DNA of 64,000 nt from Flavobacterium macacae. Lineage in GTDB: Bacteria > Bacteroidota > Bacteroidia > Flavobacteriales > Flavobacteriaceae. This document shows positions 1-8,109 of the stretch, in pieces. The position numbers were made by a program, and so were the translations under genes. The notes under the pieces are model-generated. The model did not search any database. It saw only the letters and a list, made by a program, of their open reading frames with translations, and was not told the origin of the DNA. Location of the stretch: positions 1 through 64,000 of the forward strand of contig NZ_RQVR01000006.1 of NCBI RefSeq assembly GCF_003865365.1, in the 5' to 3' direction. Every line of letters starts with the position of its first letter. The stretch's first letter is position 1.

Positions 1-50
1 AACCGAAACAGGTGGTCAATTTGAACTGGAATTGGGTGGTCAATTTGACC
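1..50. mobile_element. Terminus of an IS21-type insertion sequence
   Basis: Two direct copies of GGTGGTCAATTTGA occur at about 11-24 and 36-49, 25 bases apart. Spaced copies of this motif are what I remember at the ends of IS21-family elements in Bacteroidota; that assignment is from memory. Only the end is in the window, and the istA/istB genes would lie to the left. The open frame of the adjoining IS3 transposase is cut at this edge, so the IS21 element probably inserted into, or deleted part of, the older element. Confidence 0.5.
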
Positions 51-657
51 GTTTTTTCCATCTAGGCATTGGATGAGAAAGTATAGTAATTTGGTAAAAG
101 GACTTGCAATAACAAGACCAGAACAGGTTTGGGTAAGTGATATAACTTATATCCGATTAACCAATCAATGGGGCTACCTAAGTTTAATTACGGATGCTTA
201 TTCTAGGAAAATAATGGGATATAGTTTTCGTCAGGACTTGGCAGCAGAAGGATGTATTAATGCTTTAAAGATGGCTCTCAATAATAGATTGTACAATGAA
301 TCAATCATCCATCATTCTGATAGGGGATCACAGTATTGTTCTCACAACTATGTTGATTTATTGCTAAAAAACAACATCGGTATTAGCATGACCGAAAATG
401 GAGATCCATATGAAAATGCATTAGCAGAAAGAGTAAATGGCATTATTAAAACAGAATTTAATCTTTACTCCAGTTCCTTAGGTTTTGACCAAACAGGATA
501 TCAAGTAAGTAAAAGTATCAAGTCTTATAATGAATTAAGACCTCATGCAAGTTGTGATTATTTAACCCCTAACCAAGCTCATTTACAATCAGAAAAATTA
601 AACAAACGATGGAAGAACTATAACAGAATTTTTTATGACCAAAAAACAATTGTATAG
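49..657 (+). pseudogene. IS3-family transposase OrfB, 5'-truncated (DDE integrase core)
   Basis: This is the C-terminal two-thirds of an IS3-family transposase. The integrase core begins with the family signature VWVSDITYI. The catalytic acidic residues are visible: the D of VSDIT, the D of HHSDRGSQY, and the E of ENALAERVNG. The usual HTH_21 N-terminal region and the preceding orfA are absent. The frame stays open upstream of the first ATG (position 73) back to a stop at 46-48, inside the IS21-like end, so that ATG is internal and not a true start. The natural protein would be roughly 280 residues and about 200 remain. It is almost certainly non-functional in cis, although the catalytic core looks intact. 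Confidence 0.85.
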
Positions 658-740
658 CAAGTTTAGGATTAAAAATTATATTTGTATAGCTAAAGCAGGA
701 TTAATTTAATAACCTGTATAGTTATTTTAGGACGGGTCAT
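51..740 (+). mobile_element. IS3-family (IS150-like) remnant with its right end
   Basis: The remnant runs from the IS21 junction to about 740. After the transposase stop there is about 80 bases of AT-rich sequence ending in TTTTAGGACGGGTCA. That end resembles the TGACCCGTCC-type terminal inverted repeat of IS150-like elements (family knowledge). The left end is missing, so the target duplication cannot be checked. Confidence 0.5.
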
Positions 741-743
741 AGT

Positions 744-798
744 GTATGGATAAAGCATAGATAATGTATGGATAATGTATGGATAAAGTATGGAAAAG
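744..798 (+). repeat. Five tandem 11-bp units, GTATGGATAAW
   Basis: Five consecutive 11-base units begin at 744, 755, 766, 777 and 788. Units 1 and 4 are identical (GTATGGATAAA), unit 3 differs at the last base, unit 2 has two or three changes, and unit 5 ends GGAAAAG. The period is close to one helical turn. The array starts four bases after the IS3 right end. The rest of the 350-base gap (799-1009) is AT-rich, with only the promoter of the next gene recognisable. Confidence 0.85.
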
Positions 799-987
799 GA
801 GCAGGATATTTTAGGGCAATTTGATTTTTTTTTCTGCAGCCTTTTTGTAGTCGGCTAATAGATTTCAGGTTAGAATAATTCCAATTGCACAGGTATTCAT
901 TTTATAAATAATTAAAAAATAGAAGTGCGCCTTATAGGTTTGTATATTAAATTATTTCCATAATTATAGAATCTAAAATCAATACAC

Positions 988-995
988 TATATTTG
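988..995 (+). promoter_or_regulatory. Bacteroidota -7 element (TATATTTG) for the DUF493 gene
   Basis: TATATTTG fits the TANNTTTG element recognised by the Bacteroidota primary sigma factor. It lies 20 bases before the ATG at 1016. No TTG is present at the matching -33 distance. Confidence 0.45.
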
Positions 996-1015
996 CTTCT
1001 ATTTTAATTTTGAAG

Positions 1016-1300
1016 ATGGATAAGAAGACCCAAGAATTTTATGAAAGGCTAAAAGAAGAATTGGATAATGCAAATGTTTGGCCAGCAGAATATCTTTTTA
1101 AATTTATTGTCCCAACAGAAAATGAAAACGTAGCTACTGTAGAAAACGCTTTCAACGATATGGGAGCTGTGATTAAGACTACAAAATCAAAGAATGAAAA
1201 GTTCACGAGCATTTCTGTAAACGTCAGAATGAAAAGTTCACAAAGCATTATCGATAAATATCTGGCAGTTTCCACAGTACCGGGAATTATCTCGCTTTAA
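1016..1300 (+). CDS. DUF493 family protein
   Basis: A small protein of about 94 residues matching the DUF493 (YbeD-like) ferredoxin-like fold family. It has the characteristic WPAEYLFKFIVP strand near residue 25, a central helix (VENAFNDMG) and a FTSISVNVRMKS strand. In proteobacteria YbeD sits with lipoate genes; here it does not, and its role in flavobacteria is unknown. The frame can also begin at a TTG two codons earlier (1010), but the ATG at 1016 sits at a sensible distance from the TATATTTG promoter. The next gene starts 14 bases downstream, so the two are probably cotranscribed. Confidence 0.8.
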   Translation: MDKKTQEFYERLKEELDNANVWPAEYLFKFIVPTENENVATVENAFNDMGAVIKTTKSKNEKFTSISVNVRMKSSQSIIDKYLAVSTVPGIISL

Positions 1301-1314
1301 GCAGCACAAATTTT

Positions 1315-2013
1315 ATGTATATAAAAGAAAACCCACACGACATCGTCCATCACTTAGAGTACAATGCCGAAAGACCGCATTTGATCATTCCAGAATATGG
1401 GCGCCATTTGCAGAAATTGATTGAACAAGCTACTGAAATTGAAGACAGGGTGGAACGCAACAAAGCGGCAAAATATATTATTGCAGTGATGGGAAGCTTG
1501 AATCCGCATTTGCGCGACGTTCCCGATTTTCAGCACAAGCTTTGGGACCAGCTCTTCATTATGTCTGATTTTAAATTAGACGTTGATTCCCCTTATCCGG
1601 TGCCTTCGCGTGAAATGCTGCAGCAAAAGCCAGAGCGTTTGAATTACCCGCAAAATTTCCCTAAATATCGTTTTTACGGCAATAATATCAAGTACATGAT
1701 TGACGTGGCAAACAAATGGGAAGAGGGAGATTTAAAAACAGCGTTGATCATCGTGATTGCCAACCATATGAAAAAGTCGTATTTGAGTTGGAATAAAGAC
1801 ACCGTCAAAGATGATGTGATTTTTGAGCATTTGTTTGAATTGTCAAACGGCAAAATCGATATGAAAGCGTCGTCAGAAGAATTGTTGAATACAACAGAAT
1901 TGATGCGCACCAACAAAAAGCTTTCCAACAAAAGCCAAATGGCAATCAAGCCAAAGATTATGGCAAAAAAGCCAAATAATCAAAACAAAAACAACAACAG
2001 AAAACCACTATAA
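1315..2013 (+). CDS. DUF4290 domain-containing protein
   Basis: A cytoplasmic protein of 232 residues with no signal peptide or membrane segment. The body (about 1-175) matches the Bacteroidota-specific DUF4290 family (NPHDIVHHLEYN start, PEYGRHLQKLIEQA, FPKYRFYGNNIKYMI). The tail from about residue 195 is basic and Asn/Lys-rich (KKPNNQNKNNNRKPL), which could bind nucleic acid, but that is inference. It lies directly upstream of murA on the same strand, an arrangement I recall from other flavobacteria, so a link to envelope synthesis is possible but unproven. Confidence 0.8.
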   Translation: MYIKENPHDIVHHLEYNAERPHLIIPEYGRHLQKLIEQATEIEDRVERNKAAKYIIAVMGSLNPHLRDVPDFQHKLWDQLFIMSDFKLDVDSPYPVPSREMLQQKPERLNYPQNFPKYRFYGNNIKYMIDVANKWEEGDLKTALIIVIANHMKKSYLSWNKDTVKDDVIFEHLFELSNGKIDMKASSEELLNTTELMRTNKKLSNKSQMAIKPKIMAKKPNNQNKNNNRKPL

Positions 2014-2087
2014 TTGTGAATTAAGAGTTTTGTCAGCATCTGGATACGAACTCATAATTCATAATTCATAACTCATAATTATTTAAA

Positions 2088-3395
2088 ATGGAAACTTTCA
2101 AGATTGAAGGTGGCGTTCCGTTAAAAGGAGAAATCACGCCACAGGGAGCGAAAAATGAAGCATTACAGATTTTGTGTGCCGTTTTGTTGACTCCAGAAAA
2201 AGTAACGATCAATAACATTCCAGATATTATTGATGTCAACAAGCTGATTGCATTATTGAAAAATCTTGGTGTAAAAATCGAGAAAATCGGGAAAGGTTCT
2301 TTTACTTTTCAATCGGATGAAATAAATATGGCCTACCTTGAATCAGAAGCTTTCAAGAAAGAAGGAAGTTCCCTTCGTGGTTCCATTATGATCGTTGGGC
2401 CGCTTTTGGCCCGTTTCGGAAAAGGATATATTCCAAAACCAGGTGGGGACAAAATCGGAAGAAGAAGATTAGACACGCATTTTGAAGGTTTTATCAGTCT
2501 TGGCGCTACTTTTCGTTACAATAAAGAAGATTATTTTTATGGCGTGGAAGCCGAGAAGTTGCAAGGGACAACCATGTTGCTTGACGAAGCTTCTGTAACC
2601 GGAACTGCAAATATCGTGATGGCTGCCGTTTTAGCCGAAGGAAAAACATCAATTTATAATGCGGCTTGCGAACCTTATTTGCAGCAGCTTTGTAAAATGC
2701 TGAATTCTATGGGAGCGAAAATCACCGGAGTGGGTTCAAATTTATTAGAAATTGAAGGCGTGGCATCTCTTGGAGGTTGCACGCACACGATTCTTCCAGA
2801 TATGATTGAAATCGGTTCCTGGATAGGTTTGGCAGCAATGACCCGCAGTGAAATTACGATCAAAAATGTAAGCTGGGAAAATCTTGGAGTAATTCCGGGA
2901 ACGTTCAGAAAATTGGGAATTACCTTAGAAAAAAGAGGCGACGATATTTTTATTCCGGCTCATACTGACGGTTATGAAATCCAGAATTATATTGATGGTT
3001 CGATCTTGACCATTTCTGATGCGCCTTGGCCAGGATTCACTCCTGACTTACTGAGCATCGTTTTGGTTGTGGCAACACAGGCGAGAGGAAGCGTTTTGAT
3101 TCACCAAAAAATGTTTGAAAGCCGTTTGTTTTTCGTCGACAAATTGATTGATATGGGAGCAAAAATTATTCTTTGCGATCCGCACAGAGCGGTGGTTATC
3201 GGTCACGATTTTAAATCGCAATTGAAAGCAACTACCATGTCTTCACCAGATATTCGTGCAGGAATTTCATTGTTGATTGCGGCACTTTCTGCAAAAGGAG
3301 TGAGCAAGATTCAAAATATCGAGCAAATCCATAGAGGTTATGAAAATATCGAAGAAAGACTAAAAGCACTTGGAGCTGTTATTGAAACAGAATAA
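2088..3395 (+). CDS. murA: UDP-N-acetylglucosamine 1-carboxyvinyltransferase MurA
   Basis: It catalyses the first committed step of peptidoglycan synthesis, transferring enolpyruvate from PEP to UDP-GlcNAc in the cytoplasm. The 435-residue length and EPSP-synthase-like fold fit MurA. The substrate-binding pair K22-N23 is in GAKNEALQ, and the mobile loop follows GPLLARFGKG. The loop residue that is cysteine in E. coli (Cys115) is aspartate here: PGGDKIG, D121. In other bacteria an Asp at this place gives natural fosfomycin resistance. The gene follows the DUF4290 gene and ends in a strong terminator. Confidence 0.95.
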   Translation: METFKIEGGVPLKGEITPQGAKNEALQILCAVLLTPEKVTINNIPDIIDVNKLIALLKNLGVKIEKIGKGSFTFQSDEINMAYLESEAFKKEGSSLRGSIMIVGPLLARFGKGYIPKPGGDKIGRRRLDTHFEGFISLGATFRYNKEDYFYGVEAEKLQGTTMLLDEASVTGTANIVMAAVLAEGKTSIYNAACEPYLQQLCKMLNSMGAKITGVGSNLLEIEGVASLGGCTHTILPDMIEIGSWIGLAAMTRSEITIKNVSWENLGVIPGTFRKLGITLEKRGDDIFIPAHTDGYEIQNYIDGSILTISDAPWPGFTPDLLSIVLVVATQARGSVLIHQKMFESRLFFVDKLIDMGAKIILCDPHRAVVIGHDFKSQLKATTMSSPDIRAGISLLIAALSAKGVSKIQNIEQIHRGYENIEERLKALGAVIETE

Positions 3396-3410
3396 GTTTT
3401 AAATTTATAT

Positions 3411-3446
3411 AAAAAAAAGGCGTTTCGATTGAAACGCCTTTTTTTT
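3411..3446 (+). terminator. Rho-independent terminator after murA
   Basis: The stem AAGGCGTTTC / GAAACGCCTT closes a GATT loop. It is flanked by an A-run on the left and a T-run on the right, so it can stop transcription from either side. Confidence 0.9.
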
Positions 3447-3453
3447 AAACACA

Positions 3454-3511
3454 AATTGCACGAATTTTCACAAATTCTAGGTTTATGTTATTCGTGAAAA
3501 TTTGTGCAATT
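3454..3511. repeat. Imperfect inverted repeat, 18-base arms
   Basis: The left arm 3454-3471 (AATTGCACGAATTTTCAC) is the reverse complement of 3494-3511 with one difference, around a 22-base spacer. CACAAATT/CACGAATT words of this type recur between genes in many flavobacterial genomes as I remember them. It lies between the murA terminator and the 3' end of the DUF5686 gene. It lacks a T-run, so it is not a normal terminator. Confidence 0.65.
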
Positions 3512-3523
3512 CATGTTAGTTTA

Positions 3524-5995
3524 TTAATTCAAAACATTCAAGAACTTCAATCCAAAGATTATGCCGTCGCCTTGATAACTACTGCCGTTATACGAACGAA
3601 CATAATCCAAACGAAGCATTTTGAATTTTCCGAAACCAAGATTGTCCAAACCTACAGAATATTCGCTGTAAGGCTTGAAATCAGGAACTCCGATAGCGTG
3701 CACTCCTAAAATTAAATTGGTTTTCAATAAATTCAACAACGGAATTTTATTCATAATAAATCCTTTGTCGTTGTATTCTGCGTGCAATTCTAAATAAGAA
3801 TCATTTGTACTTCTGCTGTAATAAGGAAGCAAGTTGAAAACGTTCAAATAACTTTCTGACATTCCCACGTGGGTTTGGTTTCCGTTAAAATGTTTGTAAT
3901 CTGCAAACGAAATTCCGTCAGCTCCAAAGAATTTTCCGGCTTTAAAATTAGTAGCCAATTCGCCTTTATTTCCAAGTTTTAAAGTGTAATTCAATCGGGC
4001 ATAAATCGCATCATATTCATAGTTTTTCTCACTTCCGGCAAAGGCTTTTTCATAGCTTGCAAAAAGCGTTGGGTATTTTTCATTAGCCAGATTCATCTTT
4101 CCGTCAGGACGCGTGATGTATTCTTGCGCGAAGTTAAAACGTGCCGTAATCGTTCCTTTTGCCAAACGATGCGTATCAAAAATCGGAATGTCTAAAGCAG
4201 GAAACAGAGGATTGTTCGAAGTGAATTCTTTATCGTTTTTGATTAAAACATAGTCGGTGTTGTTTGAAAGTGATTTTCTTCTGGAATATTCTGCGTTTCC
4301 AAATAATGTCAAGCCATTGACAACTTCTTGCTGATAGCCGATTCGGGCGAAGGTTTTATCATATAATTTGGCATAATTGTCCTTAAAGAAAAGAGTGCTG
4401 ACCATATTTACAATATCTGAAATTGCTGGCGTTTGGTTGAACTGAACGATTTCATTTCCGGCAGATGCCGTAAAGTAAGCATTGGTCTGGTTGTTAAACC
4501 GCGTAGAATAATAAGCGGAAGCTCTCAATCGGTCTTCGGCAATTCCGTAATTTAATTTTATGCCAATAGAGGAGTACGTTCGCTCCTCAGGATTTCTTTT
4601 AGTATAAGAAAAACCTGTATTGAAATTCCAGCCTTGAACGGTATTGTACCCCGGAAATTTCAAGATTCCATCGTAACGTGCGGACCAATTTTCAAAAGAA
4701 TTGCTGTAGGAATAACCGCTGATGACGTCAAAAATCTTGAATTTATTCTTTTTTTTGTCCACAGAATCCAAATACGTTTGGGATTTTCTGATTGTTTGTA
4801 TGCTGTCTTTTTTGATATAGTCTTTTGATTCTTCTTCAGTCAACGGAACAGGACGAAATGAATTCCAAAAATTGTCGTCTTTTTTGTTCGCTTCTTTGTC
4901 AATTGCAACGACCTCACGGGTAAACGTTTTTTTCTCAAAGGCTTCCTTAAATTCATAATTGCTGAAGGCATGCGTGAATTTTCCGGTGAAACCAATTCCG
5001 AAAAGGCCTGCGTTAAAATCTAAAGTCTGCAAGCTTTTTGACCAAATTTTTGAATTTGAATTGTAGCTGAAATTTTGCGTCAAGTTCATTGTTTCTAAAA
5101 TCGGGATTTGTATCCTGTAGCCTTTTAAGTCTAAATCGACCGCATAAATGGCCCAAGTGTCTTCAATTATATAAATGTAACCTTCAAAAACAGGTTCCGC
5201 ATCTCTTCGTGGAATGACTTTGATTTTGTTAATCGTATTGTTATTGTCGTCTAAAAATGTTCCTTCCATTTTGTATTTATAATAGTTGAAAGCATTGTCG
5301 GCAATCGGGGAAATCATATTAATATTGAAGTCGATGTAGTTTTCATAAAAGTCATAATTTGTATTCATCGCCGTGTTGTAGCTGAAGCCATTATCGTTTC
5401 CGCTGATTTTTGAAGCAATGATTTGCTCTTTTAATTTGTCCGGTTTTTGAAAAGTAATCTTTGAAACGGTTTCTGACAGATAGACAATTCCGGTTCCCGT
5501 GGAATCCAAAATGCCGTCTTCGTCTACTTTTTGGCCAAAAATTTTCTCAGGGGCATCTTTTACCCTAAAAATTCCTCGAGAATAAAAATCGGCTGTAAAT
5601 TTATCCGTCATTTTTGAATTCTCTTTTTTAGAAGCAATCGCACTTTTGATAATGGCATTTGCCGGATTTTCTTGATTAGAAATCACCACTTCTGCCACAG
5701 AAATATTTTCTTCAACAAGCGTTGCATTTAAATTAAAAGGCAATTTGTCAACATTTATTTCTGATTTTTGCGTCTTAAAACCTAAGAATTGAAAAACAAC
5801 CGTGTATTTTCCGGTGGTTTTTACATTCAAATCATAAAAACCCAATTCGTTTGATGAGGTTCCGGTGTAGGTGTTTTCGAGATACACATTCACTGAAGGA
5901 AGCGGGTTTCCAGAAGAATCAGTGACTTTTCCTCTGATTTGTGCAACACTTGAAAACGAAATTAAAAGGAATAAAAATGCGTAAAGGTTTTTCAT
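3524..5995 (-). CDS. DUF5686 outer-membrane protein with carboxypeptidase-regulatory-like N-terminal domain
   Basis: An exported protein of 823 residues. The signal peptide is residues 1-18 (LYAFLFLLISFSSVAQ). Next comes a carboxypeptidase-regulatory-like beta-sandwich at about 19-95 (IRGKVTDSSGNPLPSVNVY), the domain that also precedes many TonB receptors. The rest matches the DUF5686 family and ends in alternating aromatic strands and a terminal hydrophobic residue pattern consistent with an outer-membrane barrel. It lacks a TonB plug, so it is not a receptor. Its substrate is unknown. It is monocistronic in appearance, with aroQ upstream on the same strand 75 bases away. Confidence 0.75.
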   Translation of the reverse strand: MKNLYAFLFLLISFSSVAQIRGKVTDSSGNPLPSVNVYLENTYTGTSSNELGFYDLNVKTTGKYTVVFQFLGFKTQKSEINVDKLPFNLNATLVEENISVAEVVISNQENPANAIIKSAIASKKENSKMTDKFTADFYSRGIFRVKDAPEKIFGQKVDEDGILDSTGTGIVYLSETVSKITFQKPDKLKEQIIASKISGNDNGFSYNTAMNTNYDFYENYIDFNINMISPIADNAFNYYKYKMEGTFLDDNNNTINKIKVIPRRDAEPVFEGYIYIIEDTWAIYAVDLDLKGYRIQIPILETMNLTQNFSYNSNSKIWSKSLQTLDFNAGLFGIGFTGKFTHAFSNYEFKEAFEKKTFTREVVAIDKEANKKDDNFWNSFRPVPLTEEESKDYIKKDSIQTIRKSQTYLDSVDKKKNKFKIFDVISGYSYSNSFENWSARYDGILKFPGYNTVQGWNFNTGFSYTKRNPEERTYSSIGIKLNYGIAEDRLRASAYYSTRFNNQTNAYFTASAGNEIVQFNQTPAISDIVNMVSTLFFKDNYAKLYDKTFARIGYQQEVVNGLTLFGNAEYSRRKSLSNNTDYVLIKNDKEFTSNNPLFPALDIPIFDTHRLAKGTITARFNFAQEYITRPDGKMNLANEKYPTLFASYEKAFAGSEKNYEYDAIYARLNYTLKLGNKGELATNFKAGKFFGADGISFADYKHFNGNQTHVGMSESYLNVFNLLPYYSRSTNDSYLELHAEYNDKGFIMNKIPLLNLLKTNLILGVHAIGVPDFKPYSEYSVGLDNLGFGKFKMLRLDYVRSYNGSSYQGDGIIFGLKFLNVLN

Positions 5996-6070
5996 ATAGA
6001 GGAATTAAATTAATTGCGTATTATTTTAATAGACGAAAATTTTTACAACAAGGTTGCATCACCAAACCTT

Positions 6071-6487
6071 TTATTTGGAAAAAGATTGAATTGCCAAATG
6101 ATAGCTTTCCAATCCGAAACCAATGATGACCCCTTTTGCATTTGGCGAAATATAAGATTGGTGGCGGAACGATTCTCTTGAAAATGTATTGGAAATATGG
6201 ACTTCAATAACGGGAGTTGTAACGGCTTTCACAGCATCACCAATTCCGATGGAAGTGTGGGTGTAAGCGCCCGCATTTAAAATGATTCCATCAAAATCAA
6301 AACCGGTTTCTTGAATTTTACCGATGATTTCGCCTTCGATATTGCTTTGAAAATAATGCAATTCTAGCGTTGGAAATTTGCTTTTTAAAATTGAAAAATA
6401 ATCGTCAAAAGTTTGGCTTCCATAGATTTCAGGTTCGCGTTTGCCAAGAAGATTTAAGTTAGGCCCGTTAATGATGATGACTTTCAT
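6071..6487 (-). CDS. aroQ: Type II 3-dehydroquinate dehydratase AroQ
   Basis: It converts 3-dehydroquinate to 3-dehydroshikimate in the shikimate pathway. The 138-residue length is normal for the dodecameric type II enzyme. Visible motifs are INGPNLNLLGKREPEIYG with the catalytic Tyr22, the NAGAYTHTS substrate loop, EVHISN with the catalytic His, and the Arg of ESFRHQS. In flavobacteria I know aroQ as a divergent neighbour of xerD; here about 3.1 kb with four barrel genes separates them. Confidence 0.95.
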   Translation of the reverse strand: MKVIIINGPNLNLLGKREPEIYGSQTFDDYFSILKSKFPTLELHYFQSNIEGEIIGKIQETGFDFDGIILNAGAYTHTSIGIGDAVKAVTTPVIEVHISNTFSRESFRHQSYISPNAKGVIIGFGLESYHLAIQSFSK

Positions 6488-6543
6488 AATTGATATTTTG
6501 GTAAAAATATGTAATTTAATTCTTTATAAAATGTTAAGCCAAT

Positions 6544-6580
6544 AAAAAAAGCCGCTGTGAATTAACACAACGGCTTTTGA
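6544..6580 (-). terminator. Terminator for the minus-strand barrel gene
   Basis: The stem AAAAGCCG(C/T)TGTG closes an AATTAA loop, with an A-run at 6544-6550 that reads as a U-run on the minus strand. It lies 20 bases past the stop of the gene at 6600-7172. Confidence 0.85.
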
Positions 6581-6599
6581 TTATTATTTTACTTTTTTT

Positions 6600-7172
6600 T
6601 TAGAATAAATACCCTAAACCAACTTGGAATACCGCGTTTTTAGCGTCAGCATTTTTTGAAATTTCGGTTAAACCAATTGTATAGCGTGCGTGGGCTGATA
6701 AACCTCCTGCGATTTTAAGGCCTAAACCTCCAGCAAGACCAAAGTCAAACGATTTTGGCTTGTATCCATCAGTAATTTCTCCAAATTCATCCAATACATC
6801 TGCAGAATCATTTACAAGAAATGAAAACTGCGGTCCTGCTTCAATGCTCAGCCTGTCTGTAATCAAATAGAATTTAGCTAAAACAGGAACAGAAATGTAA
6901 TCAAGATTGAAATCATCAACGCCATCAACATCTGATGCCGCGCCTTGTGAAGAAAATAAGGCTTCGGGCTGTATAGAGAAATTTGGTAGCACTTTAATTT
7001 CTGCCATCGCCCCAACGTGGAAACCTGTTTTGTTTTTATAATCAATGTTTCCAGTGTCTCCATTAAAACTTGAGAAGTTAGCTCCTCCTTTTACACCAAA
7101 TTGCACCACTTGTGCATTTGAACTTGTTGCCGCTGCAAATACAAATACTACGGCTAAGATTAATTTTTTCAT
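6600..7172 (-). CDS. PorT-like outer-membrane beta-barrel protein
   Basis: A small exported barrel of about 190 residues. A signal peptide (MKKLILAVVFVFAAATSSNAQ) is followed by FGVKGGANFSSF, GFHVGAMAEI, FSIQPEALFSSQG, YISVPVLAKFY, LSIEAGPQFSFLV and a terminal VFQVGLGYLF strand. These are hallmarks of the PorT / OMP_b-brl family of 8-stranded barrels. A start three codons upstream (7181) is possible; I prefer the one that opens the signal peptide. It is a clear paralogue of the genes at 8110 and 8951, which share the EAGPQF and GLSAHARYT-like strands. Function unknown; such proteins have often been annotated as porin or adhesin-like. Confidence 0.85.
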   Translation of the reverse strand: MKKLILAVVFVFAAATSSNAQVVQFGVKGGANFSSFNGDTGNIDYKNKTGFHVGAMAEIKVLPNFSIQPEALFSSQGAASDVDGVDDFNLDYISVPVLAKFYLITDRLSIEAGPQFSFLVNDSADVLDEFGEITDGYKPKSFDFGLAGGLGLKIAGGLSAHARYTIGLTEISKNADAKNAVFQVGLGYLF

Positions 7173-7444
7173 AGTTGACATTTTAAATTGTGGTATATTA
7201 TTTTTGATTGTTTCTCAAATTTAGCAATACTAATCTGATTTAAAATTAATAAAAAGTTAAAAATGACAGTCAATCAGTAAGCGCAGCACTTCGAGTTATT
7301 TAACAATCACTTGGTTATGTGTTATATTTTAGCAGTAAATTGTTTACAACCTGTTGAAAACTTTGTTGATAACTCGAGTTTGCAAGAAAAAACGTGTTTA
7401 ATGTTTCTTATAACTTTGCGTAATAACTTTAAAACGAAACAAAC
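7173..7444. promoter_or_regulatory. Divergent promoter region between two barrel genes
   Basis: A 260-base AT-rich gap between divergent genes. A plus-strand -7 element TAACTTTG is at 7411-7418, 27 bases before the ATG at 7445. The nearest TTG (7380-7382) is too far upstream for a standard -33 element. No operator-like palindrome was seen. Confidence 0.4.
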
Positions 7445-8041
7445 ATGAAAAAAGTAATTTTAAGTGTAGCGGCACTATTCGCATTCGGATTTGCAAATGC
7501 TCAAGAAACAACTGAAGAGGGTTTTGCTAACGGAGATGTATTTATTACCGGAGCGATTGGATTTGGATCTCAAAAGCAAGATGATGCTAAAATTAGTGCT
7601 TTTGAAGTAGCTCCGAGCATTGGGTTTTTTGTGACACCAAATATTGCACTTGGCGCTAGATTAGGTTATGTTTCTCTTAAAGACGAAACATCGCCAATTG
7701 AAGAAAAATCAAATGAATTTTCTGTAGGTGTTTTTGGAAGGTATTACGTAACTCCAGCATCTAAATTTTCAATTTTCGGAGAACTTGGCGTTGATTACAG
7801 AACAAGAAAAACAGAAATTGATTTACCAGGAGCTGAAGATGTAAAATACAACGGATTTGGAGTTCAAGTTGCACCAGGTGTAAGCTATTTTATTGCAAAA
7901 AACTTTGCATTAGAAGCTACATGGGGAATTTTGGGTTACAGCTCTGATAAATTAGATGAAGACAATGCTGAAGCAGTAAATAGCTTTAACTTCGGTCTTG
8001 ATTTAAGAGACATCAATTTAGGTCTTATCTACAAATTCTAA
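7445..8041 (+). CDS. Outer-membrane beta-barrel protein (OMP_b-brl type)
   Basis: An exported protein of 198 residues with a signal peptide ending FGFANAQ, then eight or so short amphipathic strands (FITGAIGFG, FEVAPSIGFF, IALGARLGYVS, FSVGVFGRYYV, FSIFGELGVDY, GVQVAPGVSYFI, FALEATWGILGY, INLGLIYKF). The final F fits recognition by the BAM machinery. It is not closely similar to the three PorT-like neighbours and is on the opposite strand, resembling the opacity-type family instead. A strong hairpin terminates it. Confidence 0.8.
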   Translation: MKKVILSVAALFAFGFANAQETTEEGFANGDVFITGAIGFGSQKQDDAKISAFEVAPSIGFFVTPNIALGARLGYVSLKDETSPIEEKSNEFSVGVFGRYYVTPASKFSIFGELGVDYRTRKTEIDLPGAEDVKYNGFGVQVAPGVSYFIAKNFALEATWGILGYSSDKLDEDNAEAVNSFNFGLDLRDINLGLIYKF

Positions 8042-8061
8042 TATTGTAGATTTTATAATAA

Positions 8062-8090
8062 AAAAGCCTCTCGAATTGAGAGGCTTTTCT
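8062..8090. terminator. Bidirectional terminator
   Basis: The stem AAAAGCCTCTC / GAGAGGCTTTT closes a GAATT loop, with A- and T-runs outside. It serves the convergent genes ending at 8041 and 8110. Confidence 0.9.
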
Positions 8091-8109
8091 GTTTTGGAAA
8101 TTTTATTTC

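Noticed and set aside
3485..3709. A 74-codon plus-strand frame overlapping the DUF5686 3' end
   Set aside because: It is mainly antisense to a well-supported gene and starts inside the inverted repeat.
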